A DNA stretch of 64,000 bases, from NCBI RefSeq assembly GCF_031456835.1, contig NZ_JAVDVK010000001.1, positions 2,790,001 to 2,854,000 of the forward strand. The letters are read 5' to 3'. The DNA comes from Leifsonia shinshuensis (GTDB lineage Bacteria; Actinomycetota; Actinomycetes; Actinomycetales; Microbacteriaceae). Position 1 is the first letter of the stretch. Every line of letters starts with the position of its first letter. A program made the translations under genes and the position numbers. Below the pieces are notes generated by a model. That model saw only the letters and a list, made by a program, of their open reading frames with translations, was not told the origin of the DNA and made no database searches. Positions 15,993 to 24,436 of the stretch are shown here, one piece after another.

Positions 15993-17669
15993 ATGACCGC
16001 GCTCCGCCGCTCCCTCGCGCGCGTCCACGGGCCGGCGGCGATCACCGTGTGGAGCTGGCTGCTCACGCTGCCGTTCGCGCTCACCGTGATGTCCGGCCTC
16101 CAATACGTCTCCGGTGGACCGGGAGCCGTGCTGGCCGTGGCCGGCCTGCAGCACGGCATCCTGGGCGGGCTCCTCCTGCTCGGGGCGGCTGTGCTCCGGG
16201 TCGTCCCGCGTGGCGCGCGTCCCGTTGCCGTCTTCGCGATCTACGCGGCGATCGGCGCGGTCCGTCCCCTGCTCTTCCTCGAGGCCGGCGGTCTGCTCGG
16301 CATCCCGGTCGCGCCGGGGGACCTGGCGGGTCGCATCGCCGTCAACGTCGTGGTCGTCGTCGCGGTGTTCGCGCTCATCGCCGTGGCCGTGGACCTCGTG
16401 CGCGAGCACCTCGGCGTCTTCCGTCGCCTGCGGGCGGCCCAGCGCGCGTCCGGTGACGACATCGGCTGTGCCACGGAACGGCTCGCCCGGCTGCGGAGCG
16501 AGGCGCTGGACGACGTCGTGGAGGCTCTCGAACGGACGGCGGCCACCGCGGCGGCGGACCTGCCCGAACCGGCCGAGGCGGCGCGCCTGCTGCGGCGGCT
16601 CGCCGAGGACGTCGTCCGCCCCGCCAGCCACCGTGTCTACGAAGACGACGGCGCCGCCCCCGGACCGGACGGCGAGCAGGTCGCTCCCCGCGAATGGTTC
16701 ACGTCGGTCGTCGGCGGGATGCGCGCCGCGCCTCCCCTGGCCACCGCGCTGCTGTTCACCGCGATGGTGCTGCCGTTCGTGTCCATCCTCTCGGGCCCGG
16801 CGATCGTCGCACCGGTGGCGGCCGGCCTGGTCGTCCTCCTGATCGGCGGCTCCCTCGTGGCATCGGTGACGCTGCCCGCGCACCCGGCCGCGCGCCTGAC
16901 GGTGCTCCTGCTCCTCTACATCGGCGTCGGCCTCCTCGTGTCGGCGACGGGAGCCGTCGGGCTCGCGCTCGCCGGCAGCGACCCCGCCCCCGCGTGGTTC
17001 GAGACGGCGACCTACCCGCTGATCGCGTTGACGGTCGCCCTCGTCTCCTCGCTGTCGGTGCGGGTGCGGCAGGACCAGGCGGAGCTGGAGGCGGCGCTGC
17101 AGGCCAACGTCGCGGCGGCCGCCCGGGTCCGCGCCGACTACGACCGGGAGCGCGCGACCCTCGCCCGCCTGCTCCACGCGGGCGTCCAGTCCGAGCTGAT
17201 CGCCGGCGCGCTGGCGCTCACCGCGGCTCCGCCCGCCGACCGGGCGGCGGCCGCCCGCCGTGTCATCGACGTGCTCGGCCGCGCGCGGGACGCGCTGCGG
17301 GGCGCCCACGACGAACGGCACGCGGCCGACGAGGTCAGCGCCCTGCTCGACAGCTGGTCGTCCGCGATCGAGTTGCGGGTGGCCGTCGACGAGGCCGTCT
17401 GGGGGCGCCTGGTGGATCCGACACGCGCCTCCGCCGTCGTGGATGCGGTCTCGGAAGGACTCGCCAACGCCGTGCGGCACGGCGACGGCTCGCCGGTCGC
17501 GATCGCCCTGCGCGCCGCGGACTGCGATGGCGTGAAGGTCGTCATCGAGTCGGGCGGCACTCTCGGGGCGGCGGATTCGGGCATCGGTCTGAGACAGCTC
17601 GCAGAACGCGGGACGGTCGCGCTCCGCGAAGCGTCGGGCCGAGTGGAGCTGGCCGTCGCCATCCCCTGA
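15993..17669 (+). CDS. Sensor histidine kinase (NarX/DesK-like), membrane-bound
   Basis: The 558-residue protein has two groups of hydrophobic segments (about residues 15-140 and 245-355) rather than a single sensor loop. A dimerisation helix follows with the phospho-acceptor region ATLARLLHAGVQSEL (about 385-400), then an ATPase domain with the N-box EGLANAVRHG and a G-box GIGLRQLAERG. The second box is divergent, with ESGG in place of the usual DDG. It probably senses membrane or envelope conditions and phosphorylates the upstream NarL-type regulator. The ATG at 15993 is the first one after the regulator stop. Confidence 0.82.
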   Translation: MTALRRSLARVHGPAAITVWSWLLTLPFALTVMSGLQYVSGGPGAVLAVAGLQHGILGGLLLLGAAVLRVVPRGARPVAVFAIYAAIGAVRPLLFLEAGGLLGIPVAPGDLAGRIAVNVVVVVAVFALIAVAVDLVREHLGVFRRLRAAQRASGDDIGCATERLARLRSEALDDVVEALERTAATAAADLPEPAEAARLLRRLAEDVVRPASHRVYEDDGAAPGPDGEQVAPREWFTSVVGGMRAAPPLATALLFTAMVLPFVSILSGPAIVAPVAAGLVVLLIGGSLVASVTLPAHPAARLTVLLLLYIGVGLLVSATGAVGLALAGSDPAPAWFETATYPLIALTVALVSSLSVRVRQDQAELEAALQANVAAAARVRADYDRERATLARLLHAGVQSELIAGALALTAAPPADRAAAARRVIDVLGRARDALRGAHDERHAADEVSALLDSWSSAIELRVAVDEAVWGRLVDPTRASAVVDAVSEGLANAVRHGDGSPVAIALRAADCDGVKVVIESGGTLGAADSGIGLRQLAERGTVALREASGRVELAVAIP

Positions 17670-17950
17670 GACCTCGTCGGGCATCCGCGCGGATCCCCGT
17701 CGTATCAGCCGTACCGCGGCCTGCCGGGCACAGGTGGGGACCGTACTTTCGTGGGTGACGGCGACGCTGCCGTCCGGTCCCGGATCGGGGGCCCCTGCAT
17801 GACCCGAACGCGCAGGATGCGCCCCCCGCCGGGATCTATTCGTCTGCATTGATGGAACATCCAGCCGAAATCCGATAGAAAAGGGAGTACGCCTTTCGCG
17901 CCTCCCCCGGTGCGTCGCCCCGACCGACTCGTCCAGGAAGTACCAGCAGC
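17670..17950 (+). other. 281-bp intergenic leader before the M15-like gene
   Basis: No ORF with good codon use is present. GGTGGGGACC and TCCGGTCCCGGATC-type GC-rich segments could pair into stems, and a purine-rich GAAAAGGGAG lies at about 17878-17887. The length is large for this compact region, so a structured leader or an upstream promoter with regulatory sites is possible. Confidence 0.3.
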
Positions 17951-18994
17951 TTGCCCCAGTCCACTCCTTCCGTGCGGCCTCGCCGCAGTGTCAAGGCACC
18001 CGTCGTGGTGGATGTGGACCAGCAGTCGCAGCTCTCCGACGATCCCGTGAGCGCGTTCACCACCGCGGAGGAGCTGACCGCGACCCAGACGTTCCCGAGC
18101 CGTCGCGCACGCCTCGAAGCGGAGCGCAGCCGGCCCCGCACGCGGGAGCGCGTCGTCGTTAAGCCCGCCCGCGCCGAGCGCCGGCCCAAGCCCGAGCGTC
18201 CCGCGCGCACCGCCGCCGCTGTCCGCGCGCCGCGGGTGCGCACCGCGCGTCCGGAGCGCCGTCGCTGGGGCGTCCACGCCGTCGTGATGGTGGCCCTCGC
18301 CGCCTTCTTCGGCACCGCCGCCCTCCCGGCCTACGCGACCACGGGCGAGGGATCGACCGTCGGAGCCGCGCGCACCGCGCTCGCCGTGCAGACCCTCACC
18401 GGCGGCGGCGTCACCCAGGTGGTGGCCCGTGACGGCCTCGACATCCAGGAGAGCCCGCAGGCTCTCGACTCGACCATGAACACGACGGTCTCGCCCACCG
18501 TGCAGGCGCTTGCCGTCCAGCTCATGGGCGCGGTCGCATCCGGCCGCCTCGTCGGCTCGGTCCCCAACCACATCCCGGAGATCGCGGACCTGGCCGAGGG
18601 CCATGCGGTCCCCGGCTGCGGCATCGACTACCGCGTGCTGCAGGCCATCTCGGTGGCGCTCGACAACTTCAACCAGGTCGGCGTCAGCGACATCAACCGT
18701 CGCTGCACCGGCCAGATCGAGGGCGCGGGCACCGACTCGGCCCACTACGCCGACGGCGGCGGTCACGCGGTCGACTTCTACCTCCTCAACGGCTCTCCGC
18801 TGACAGGTGGAGACGCGAAGTCGGTTCAGCTGATCAAGATCCTCGACCCGCTGGTCCCGGACGGCACGGGCCTCGGCCAGATCGGCTGCCGCGCCTCCAT
18901 GGACCTCAGCAACTTCAAGCCGTTCGACGACACGTGCAACCACCTGCACATCGACTTCCTCAAGTCGGACGGCCCCGCCCTCCGCTACGGCTGA
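17951..18994 (+). CDS. Secreted peptidase M15-like protein with long basic N-terminal tail
   Basis: The 347-residue product starts at a TTG and has a 100-residue Arg-rich cytoplasmic tail, then one membrane helix (VHAVVMVALAAFFGTAALPA, about 108-127). The extracytoplasmic part ends in a region with the D-Ala-D-Ala/M15 zinc pattern: SAHYADGGGHAVDF (His265, Asp275) and NHLHIDF (His331, His333). Such enzymes trim peptidoglycan stem peptides. Cys at GCGIDY, NRRCTG, IGCRAS and DTCNHL may form disulphides. The 281-bp leader before it holds no other gene. The reading of the zinc site is mine and catalytic activity is not certain. Confidence 0.65.
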   Translation: MPQSTPSVRPRRSVKAPVVVDVDQQSQLSDDPVSAFTTAEELTATQTFPSRRARLEAERSRPRTRERVVVKPARAERRPKPERPARTAAAVRAPRVRTARPERRRWGVHAVVMVALAAFFGTAALPAYATTGEGSTVGAARTALAVQTLTGGGVTQVVARDGLDIQESPQALDSTMNTTVSPTVQALAVQLMGAVASGRLVGSVPNHIPEIADLAEGHAVPGCGIDYRVLQAISVALDNFNQVGVSDINRRCTGQIEGAGTDSAHYADGGGHAVDFYLLNGSPLTGGDAKSVQLIKILDPLVPDGTGLGQIGCRASMDLSNFKPFDDTCNHLHIDFLKSDGPALRYG

Positions 18995-19015
18995 CCCGTC
19001 GCCGCATCGCGGCCG

Positions 19016-19672
19016 TCAACCGAAGAGGTTGAGCGCCGCCCACTGCACGAGGATGACGGTCTTGCCGTCGGCGATACGGCCGTCGGCGACCATGGTGAGC
19101 GCCTCGTCGTAGGGCACGACGACCGGCTCGATCTCCTCGCCCTCGTCCTCCAGGCCGCCGCCTCCCGCGATGTCCGCGGGGGTGTAGGGCGCCGCGTAGA
19201 AGTGCACGCGCTCGGTGACCGAGCCCGGACTCATGTACAGGTCGAAGAGGTGCGTGAGCCCGCCGATCGTCACGCCGAGCTCTTCCGCCGCCTCCCGGCG
19301 GATCGCCTCCTCGGGGCCGTCGCCGTCGAGGAGTCCTGCCGCCGACTCGATGAGCATGCCGTCGGGATGGCCGTTCACGTACACGGGGAAACGGAACTGC
19401 CGTGAGAGCAGCAGCGTGCGCCCGACCGGGTCGTACAGCAGCACCGTCGCGCCGTTGCCCCGGTCGTACGTCTCGCGCGACTGGGTCGTCCACTCGCCGG
19501 AGCGTCCGCGGTAGTCGAAGGTGGTGCGCCGCAGCACGTGCCAACCGTCCGAGGTGACCTCGACCTCGCGCATCCGGACGTCCGGGTTGCCGGCCAGGTC
19601 CATTCCGGTGCGGTGCAGGCCGGTGCGGCCGCGGGAGTCGGGGACGTCGTGGCCGGGGCGCGGGTCGCTCAT
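19016..19672 (-). CDS. nudK: NUDIX hydrolase, GDP-mannose pyrophosphatase NudK type
   Basis: The 218-residue protein has a leading beta-strand domain (NPDVRMREVEVTSDGWHVLR) and a Nudix box (GLLDGDGPEEAIRREAAEEL, about residues 115-134) with the REXXEE core. The segment RQFRFPVYVNGHPDGMLIE is typical of NudK, which cleaves GDP-mannose and related nucleotide sugars. Enzymes of this class work as dimers and need Mg2+. It is a single gene reading toward the M15-like gene. ADP-ribose pyrophosphatase is the main alternative, but the YVNG segment favours NudK. Confidence 0.85.
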   Translation of the reverse strand: MSDPRPGHDVPDSRGRTGLHRTGMDLAGNPDVRMREVEVTSDGWHVLRRTTFDYRGRSGEWTTQSRETYDRGNGATVLLYDPVGRTLLLSRQFRFPVYVNGHPDGMLIESAAGLLDGDGPEEAIRREAAEELGVTIGGLTHLFDLYMSPGSVTERVHFYAAPYTPADIAGGGGLEDEGEEIEPVVVPYDEALTMVADGRIADGKTVILVQWAALNLFG

Positions 19673-19713
19673 GCTCCGAGCCTAGCGAGCGGCCCGGAGC
19701 CGGGCGGAGGAGG

Positions 19714-20754
19714 TCAGCGGTAGCGGCGGCGGATCTCGCGCGCGGCGAGCACGTCGCCCGCGTGCGCCTCCCGCATCTTCGCGAGCGCCTTGTCCGACTT
19801 CAGCGGCAGGCGGAGTACGTCGTCCGCCTCGATTCCGGCGACCAGCTCCCGCGCCCGTTCCACCTCGGAGTCCAGTTCCGCGCCGAGCAGCAGCGCGTTG
19901 TTCGCGATCCAGATCCACAGCAGGAAGACGATGATGCCGGCCAGTGCGCCGTACGTCCGGTCGTAGTTGCCGAAGTTGCCGACGTAGAACGCGAACAGGG
20001 CGGAGGCCACGCCGAGCACGACGATCGCGACGATCGACCCGGGCGTGAGCCAGCGGATGCGCGGGTGCTTGATGTTCGGCGTGGCGGCGTAAAGCACCGC
20101 GACCAGCAGCACGATGACGACGACGACGACCGGCCACCGCACGACGGACCAGATCGCCTGGAAGGCGTCACTCAACTCGAGGAACGCGCCCAGGAACTCG
20201 AGGACCGGACCCGAGACGACGAGCAGCAGCGCAAGGAGCGCCATGAGCACCAGCGCGAGCAGTGTCACGCCGAGCTGCACCGGGCGGAGCGTGAAGAAGG
20301 TCCGCCCCTCCTGCACCCCGTACACGCGGTTCAGGGACCGACCGAACGCGCCGACGTAGCCCGACGCTGACCAGACGGCGCCGATGATGCCGATCGCGAG
20401 CGCCCATCCGGTCGCGGGCGAGGCGGCGAGCGTCTCGATCGGACCCTTCAGCACGTCGGTCATGCCCGGCGCGAGGTCGTTCACCATCCCGAAGAGCGCG
20501 TCGATCCCGGCCTTGCTCTGGCCGACGATGCCCAGGAGGCTGACCAGCGCGAGCAGTGCGGGGAACAGCGACAGGACGGCGAAGTAGGTCAGGCCGGCGG
20601 CGAGGTCGGTGCACTGGTCCGTGGAGAAGCTCCGCATCGTGCGCTTGAGGATGAACCCCCACGGCAGGCGGTACCAGGGCTCACTGCGGCGGTCCTCGAT
20701 GCGGCGGACTGCCTTCGCGCGGGCGCTGCCGACGCCCCCGTCGTCAACGGGCAC
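19714..20754 (-). CDS. YihY/BrkB-family inner membrane protein
   Basis: The 346-residue protein has six membrane spans and the family signature near the start (RTMRSFSTDQCTDLAAGLTY, residues 38-57), followed by FFAV-like LFPALLAL. The C-terminal tail is charged. The family was once misnamed RNase BN and its function is still unclear, with transporter-like roles proposed. Its start lies inside the end of the DUF3618 gene (11-bp overlap), so it is the last gene of a three-gene envelope operon with DUF3618 and holin-X-like genes. Confidence 0.9.
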   Translation of the reverse strand: MPVDDGGVGSARAKAVRRIEDRRSEPWYRLPWGFILKRTMRSFSTDQCTDLAAGLTYFAVLSLFPALLALVSLLGIVGQSKAGIDALFGMVNDLAPGMTDVLKGPIETLAASPATGWALAIGIIGAVWSASGYVGAFGRSLNRVYGVQEGRTFFTLRPVQLGVTLLALVLMALLALLLVVSGPVLEFLGAFLELSDAFQAIWSVVRWPVVVVVIVLLVAVLYAATPNIKHPRIRWLTPGSIVAIVVLGVASALFAFYVGNFGNYDRTYGALAGIIVFLLWIWIANNALLLGAELDSEVERARELVAGIEADDVLRLPLKSDKALAKMREAHAGDVLAAREIRRRYR

Positions 20755-21022
20755 GCCCGCGCCTCCGCAGGAGCAGGGTCGCGATGCCGGCGGCCGCGCC
20801 CACCATGGTCAGGAACACGCCGACGAACACCACCGGGTGGGAGCGGATCTGCACCCGGATGTTGAAGGTCGCGAACAGGTCGTCCAGGGTGCTCGCGAGC
20901 TCGTCGCGGGTCACCTCGAGGTCGAGCTTCATCTGGTTGATGCCGGCTCCCGGGGGGAGCGGCGGGCGGCCGGCGGGACGCTGCCCCTGGCGTCCGATCG
21001 ACGGAGTGGTGTCGGAGGTCAC
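20744..21022 (-). CDS. DUF3618 family membrane protein
   Basis: This 92-residue protein begins at a GTG that overlaps the preceding stop (GTGA). A soluble N-terminus leads to the DUF3618 core LDLEVTRDELASTLDDLFAT (about residues 33-52), and one membrane span near the end (VVFVGVFLTMVGAAAGIATL) is followed by a basic RRRGRAR tail. DUF3618 proteins are found in actinobacteria next to holin-X and YihY genes, as here. Their function is not known to me; an accessory in envelope or stress remodelling is a guess based on that company. Confidence 0.85.
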   Translation of the reverse strand: MTSDTTPSIGRQGQRPAGRPPLPPGAGINQMKLDLEVTRDELASTLDDLFATFNIRVQIRSHPVVFVGVFLTMVGAAAGIATLLLRRRGRAR

Positions 21023-21447
21023 GGCTGCTCTCCCTTCAGGGCCTTCGCGTCGGCGCTCAGCTCGCTGCCCAGGTCGTCGGGCACCGGCGGCATGCCCTTC
21101 TTGAGGCTGCGCAGCCCGATGAGGCCGACCACGACGGCGATGACGATGAGGATGACGCCGACGATGATCGCCGCCAGCCACGCCGGGAGGATGAGCGCGA
21201 AGCCCAGCACGGCCGCCGTGATGAGCACCGCGAACGCGAAGAACAGGAAGAGCAGGGCGCCCACGAGGAGCCCTGCGCCGATCCCCGCCGCCTTCGCCTT
21301 GGCGGCCATCTCGGCTTTGAACAGGGCGAGTTCGGTCGCGACCAGCCGGCGCAGCTGGGCGACGAGGTCCTTGGTGAGCTCGGGGAGCGGACGGAGTCCA
21401 CGGGTGGTACGTCGGCGCTCCCGCGGCAGCGGTGGCTTGTCGGCCAT
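21019..21447 (-). CDS. Putative actinobacterial holin-X (phage holin superfamily III) membrane protein
   Basis: The 142-residue protein has a basic N-terminus, an amphipathic segment (KDLVAQLRRLVATELALFKA, about 26-45) and two long hydrophobic helices separated by a short turn (about 56-110). This is the layout of the Actinobacteria holin X family, which despite its name usually sits in ordinary chromosomal operons. The ATG at 21447 is chosen over one 15 codons upstream because the family starts directly before the RRR-rich region. It heads the operon with DUF3618 and YihY. It is divergent from the stress-protein gene. Confidence 0.82.
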   Translation of the reverse strand: MADKPPLPRERRRTTRGLRPLPELTKDLVAQLRRLVATELALFKAEMAAKAKAAGIGAGLLVGALLFLFFAFAVLITAAVLGFALILPAWLAAIIVGVILIVIAVVVGLIGLRSLKKGMPPVPDDLGSELSADAKALKGEQP

Positions 21448-21533
21448 CGGTTCGGGCTCCTCTCGGACACTGGTAGGCCGACCGTACCCCACGCTCAGAC
21501 GCGAGTGAACCCGTGATGGTGCACACTAGGGGC

Positions 21534-22058
21534 ATGAGCGGCAACGAGATCGCCGGCCGGGGTGGCATCCTCGCGGCCGTGGTCCCCGGGCAGCCGGTCG
21601 CGGTGCTGGAGGAGGCGGCGCGGCTCGCGGACGACCTCGATGTGCCGCTGGTCTGCGCCAACGTCGATCCGGACCGCTACGTCGTCTCGAGCTACGTGGA
21701 CGGAACAGTGGTGGCCCTTCCCTACGATCCGGATCTACCGGAGACGGAGGAGAAGCGCTTCGACCCCGACCTGGAGGCGCACATCCGGCGCGTGCTGGAC
21801 GGCCGCGGCATCCCGTACTCGTTGCAGCAGCTGGCGGGCGACCCGGCGTGGTGCCTGGCGCGGCTCGCCGACGACATGAACGCGCGCTACATCGTGGTCG
21901 GGACGCGCGAGGCGGGCCTGCGGGGCAGCGTGCGCGAGTTCTTCAACGGCTCCATCGCGGTGCATCTGGCCCACCGGCAGCACCGTCCCGTGATCGTGGT
22001 GCCGCTGAACCCGATCCCGGGCACGCAGTCGTTCCCGTGGGAAGACCCGCCGGTCTAG
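21534..22058 (+). CDS. Universal stress protein (UspA family)
   Basis: The 174-residue single-domain protein has the alpha/beta UspA fold. The ATP-site motif appears as VVGTREAGLRGSVREFFNGS IA (the G-2X-G-9X-G-S/T pattern, about residues 126-147) with PVIVVP closing the last strand. The N-terminal strand GILAAVVPGQPVAVLEEAAR replaces the usual VDGS, so the nucleotide loop may be altered. It precedes two crcB genes; its stop overlaps the first crcB start by one base, so the three genes are probably one transcript. Confidence 0.85.
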   Translation: MSGNEIAGRGGILAAVVPGQPVAVLEEAARLADDLDVPLVCANVDPDRYVVSSYVDGTVVALPYDPDLPETEEKRFDPDLEAHIRRVLDGRGIPYSLQQLAGDPAWCLARLADDMNARYIVVGTREAGLRGSVREFFNGSIAVHLAHRQHRPVIVVPLNPIPGTQSFPWEDPPV

Positions 22059-22504
22059 TGCCGGCCGACCGCCGTCGAGGGCCCCTGCACCTGCGGTCGC
22101 GCTCGATCCTGCTCGTGTTCGTGGGAGGCGCGCTGGGCACGGCCGCACGCTACCTGCTGACGCTGTCGGTGCCGCCCGTCGCGGGCGTGCCGCTGATCAC
22201 CTTCCTCATCAACGTCACCGGTGCATTCGTGCTCGGCTGGCTGCTGCAATCGCTCGCGCTGCGCGGGCCGGACGAGGGCGGCCGTCGTGACGTGCGGCTG
22301 TTCGCCGGCACGGGCATCCTGGGCGGGTACACGACGTACAGCTCGCTCGCGGTGGACACCGACGGACTGATCGCCGCGCAGAGCGTCGGCCTGAGCATCC
22401 TGTACGCCGTGGCGACCATCGCCGTGGGCGCGCTGGCCTCCGTGGCGGGCATCGCCCTCGCGTCGGCGATCGCGCGCCGCCGGGCCGGAGGGGGAAACGG
22501 ATGA
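22058..22504 (+). CDS. crcB1: Fluoride channel CrcB/Fluc, first subunit
   Basis: The 148-residue protein has four membrane spans and the CrcB marks GGALGTAARYLL, the NVTGAFVLGW helix break and GGYTTYSSLAVD, whose GGYTT-S motif lines the fluoride path. Fluc channels work as dual-topology dimers that leak fluoride out of cells. The GTG at 22058 shares a base with the stop of the stress protein gene. It has a 14-residue Arg-rich N-terminal tail, which sets its orientation opposite to the partner encoded next. Two tandem crcB copies usually form a heterodimer. Confidence 0.92.
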   Translation: MPADRRRGPLHLRSRSILLVFVGGALGTAARYLLTLSVPPVAGVPLITFLINVTGAFVLGWLLQSLALRGPDEGGRRDVRLFAGTGILGGYTTYSSLAVDTDGLIAAQSVGLSILYAVATIAVGALASVAGIALASAIARRRAGGGNG

Positions 22505-22875
22505 GCCCGCTGCTGGTGCTGGCGGTCGCTGCCGCGGGCGGCGTGGGAGCCGTCGCGCGCCTCCTCTTCGACGGGGGGCTCCGCTCCTGGCTGCGGACCG
22601 GTTACCCGATCGGGACCACGATCATCAACGTGACCGGCTCGTTCCTGCTGGGGCTGGTGACCGGACTCGCGCTCGCCCACGGCCTGCCGCCCGAGTGGCG
22701 GGCCGTGCTCGGCACCGGCTTCCTCGGCGGGTACACAACGTTCAGCACGGCGAGCTACGAGACGGTCCGCCTGGCGCAGCAACGACGCTACCGGGCAGCA
22801 GCCTTCAACGGCGTCGGGATGCTCGTGCTGGCGCTCGCCGCGGCCGGGCTCGGGCTGTGGCTGGGCCAGCTGTGA
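22501..22875 (+). CDS. crcB2: Fluoride channel CrcB/Fluc, second subunit
   Basis: The 124-residue protein has four spans, GGVGAVARLLFDGG, the NVTGSFLLGL break and GGYTTFSTASYET. It starts at an ATG overlapping the first crcB stop by four bases (ATGA), so the two are translationally coupled. The loops carry fewer positive charges at the N-terminus than CrcB1, as expected for oppositely inserted partners of a Fluc heterodimer. No fluoride riboswitch is evident upstream of the group. Confidence 0.92.
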   Translation: MSPLLVLAVAAAGGVGAVARLLFDGGLRSWLRTGYPIGTTIINVTGSFLLGLVTGLALAHGLPPEWRAVLGTGFLGGYTTFSTASYETVRLAQQRRYRAAAFNGVGMLVLALAAAGLGLWLGQL

Positions 22876-22887
22876 CCGGTGCGGCGC

Positions 22888-23250
22888 TCAGTCCTGGTCG
22901 GGCTCCTGCTCCATCCACCACTCGGTGAACTCCTCGGCACGCCCGTCGTGGGCGAGCCGGACGATCCACAGGTTGCTGTAGATCGGGCCCTCGCGGTAGT
23001 CGGTCACGCCCTCGACGAAGTACACGGGGCCGTCCTGCCCGAGCAGCCGCCACTCGAACGTCGCGGCACCGGGGTCGTCCTGGGCGTCGAGCCACCCCTC
23101 CACGATCTCGAGGTGCCCGTCCCACGGCTCGGCGAACGGTTCGGTGCGGTAGCTCGCGTCCTCGGTGAACAGCGCCCGGATGTCGTCGGGGTCGTTGCTC
23201 TCCCATGCGCGCCGGTAGAGCTCGATCCAGTTCGTGATCGCGTCCGCCAT
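22888..23250 (-). CDS. SnoaL/NTF2-like domain protein
   Basis: This 120-residue soluble protein has the SnoaL-like cone fold. A helical start (ITNWIELYRRAWESNDPDDI) leads to LFTEDASYRTEP and the strands WDGHLEIVEGWLD, FEWRLLGQDGPVYFVEG and YSNLWIVRLAHDGRAEEFTEWW. Proteins of this type range from polyketide cyclases to binding proteins, and small stand-alone ones are often uncharacterised. It converges with the crcB genes (12 bp between stops). No catalytic dyad stands out, so a specific reaction cannot be assigned. Confidence 0.75.
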   Translation of the reverse strand: MADAITNWIELYRRAWESNDPDDIRALFTEDASYRTEPFAEPWDGHLEIVEGWLDAQDDPGAATFEWRLLGQDGPVYFVEGVTDYREGPIYSNLWIVRLAHDGRAEEFTEWWMEQEPDQD

Positions 23251-23297
23251 GCCCCCGTTATACGCCCTGCCGGTGAGGCGCCGCTACGCTGGGCCGC

Positions 23298-23801
23298 ATG
23301 GAGGAGCCGTTCGCGTCCTGGTCCGAGTTCAACGTGGCGGTCGCGGGCGCCGGAGCGGCGCTGGGCGGTCTGCTGATCGTGGCGCTGTCCGTCAACATCG
23401 CCACGATCGCGAAGTCGCCCGGGCTGGCGGCGCGCGCCGGCGCATCCATCGCCGCCCTCATCCTCGGGGTGGCGCTGTCGTGCGCTGCACTCATCCCGGG
23501 GCAGCAGACCGTGGGCTACGGCATCCAGGTCCTCGTCGGGGCGGCGCTGTGCGCAGTGATCGACGTGCGCTGCGGGATCACGGTCGCGCGGGATGCGGTG
23601 CGCACCGGTTTCCGGCGCTACACGCTGGAGCGGATCGCCTTCTTCGCGGTGCCGACGCTGATCTACGCCGTCGCGGGGATCCTGCTCGTCGCGTCCACGG
23701 CCTGGGCCGCCGGGCTGGTGCTGGTGGCTGTGGGCACCATCGTCGCCATCGTGGCGACCGTCGCGTTCTCGTGGGTCGCGCTCGTCGAAGTGCTGCGCTG
23801 A
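23298..23801 (+). CDS. Hypothetical membrane protein, 167 aa
   Basis: I do not recognise a family name. The protein has a short acidic N-terminus (MEEPFASWSEFNVAVAGA), then about five hydrophobic segments separated by short loops, with one basic loop (ARDAVRTGFRRYTLERI) in the middle. The opening WSEFNVAVAGAGAALGGLL recurs in small actinobacterial membrane proteins of unknown function. It is divergent from the SnoaL-like gene and converges with the MarR gene, so it is probably monocistronic. Codon use matches the neighbours. Confidence 0.7.
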   Translation: MEEPFASWSEFNVAVAGAGAALGGLLIVALSVNIATIAKSPGLAARAGASIAALILGVALSCAALIPGQQTVGYGIQVLVGAALCAVIDVRCGITVARDAVRTGFRRYTLERIAFFAVPTLIYAVAGILLVASTAWAAGLVLVAVGTIVAIVATVAFSWVALVEVLR

Positions 23802-23820
23802 GCCGTCACGCGGAACGCGG

Positions 23821-24291
23821 TCAGGCCGGCTGCGCGGTCAGCTTCGGCAGCGCGGTCAGCTCCGGCAGCGCGTCGACGAGCGGCGCGAGCTCGGGCACCT
23901 GACGGGCGCCGTCGAGCGCGCGGGCCAGCGCGTCGTCGTGCACGGGCCGCGCGGTGTCGAGCAGCTCGTGTCCCGGCCCGGTCAGCTCGGTGTAGATGCC
24001 GCGGCGGTCGTCGTCGCACAGGATGCGCGTGAGCAGCCCGCGGTCCTCCAGCCGGTTCACGAGGCGGGTCGTCGCGCTGGGGCTGAGCGCGCTCGCGCGG
24101 GCGAGCTGCTGCATCCGCATGTGCCAGCCGTCCTGGCGGGCGAGCGCGTCGAGCACGGTGTACTCGACCACCGACAGCTGCACGGTGCGGCTCAGCTCCC
24201 GCTCCAGCTCGGCCTCGATGTACCCGTGCAGGGCGGCCAGTGTGCGCCAGCCGTGCGCGCGCACCTCCACCGCGTCGTCCGCGATGCCCAT
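23821..24291 (-). CDS. MarR-family transcriptional regulator
   Basis: The 156-residue protein has the MarR winged helix: QLARASALSPSATTRLVNRL (about residues 60-79) as recognition region and CDDDRRGIYTELT as the wing. The helical ends form the dimer interface. It is divergent from the MFS gene at 24437. The 145-bp gap contains a perfect 20-bp palindrome plus two further half-sites, so autoregulation and control of the exporter are likely. The ligand is unknown. Confidence 0.9.
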   Translation of the reverse strand: MGIADDAVEVRAHGWRTLAALHGYIEAELERELSRTVQLSVVEYTVLDALARQDGWHMRMQQLARASALSPSATTRLVNRLEDRGLLTRILCDDDRRGIYTELTGPGHELLDTARPVHDDALARALDGARQVPELAPLVDALPELTALPKLTAQPA

Positions 24292-24343
24292 GGGCGCTCC
24301 CTTCGGTGTCCGGCCGCATCGGGCCGCGGTCGGGGCAGACGGG

Positions 24344-24396
24344 GTTGCACAATGTATAGTTGCACGTGCAACTATTTATAGCGCGTCTGCAACTAA
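24344..24396. promoter_or_regulatory. MarR operator: 20-bp palindrome with two outlying half-sites
   Basis: ATAGTTGCAC and its exact complement GTGCAACTAT meet at 24365/24366 to form a perfect palindrome at 24356-24375. GTTGCAC recurs at 24344-24350 and TGCAACTAA at 24388-24396, each repeating a half-site on the correct side. The cluster lies midway between the divergent starts, in AT-rich sequence that also offers -10-like TATA elements. Confidence 0.8.
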
Positions 24397-24436
24397 CAGA
24401 GTAGCGCACCCCCACTGCATCCAGAAGGAGACATCC

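Noticed and set aside
17670..17950. c-di-AMP (ydaO-type) riboswitch before a wall-peptidase gene
   Set aside because: The context is suggestive and a GGGGGCCC segment is present, but the conserved closing segment with GCTAACCTCG could not be found, so it is not reported as a riboswitch.
21534..22875. Fluoride riboswitch before the crcB genes
   Set aside because: The upstream gap before the stress-protein gene is under 90 bp and shows no crcB-motif pseudoknot by eye.
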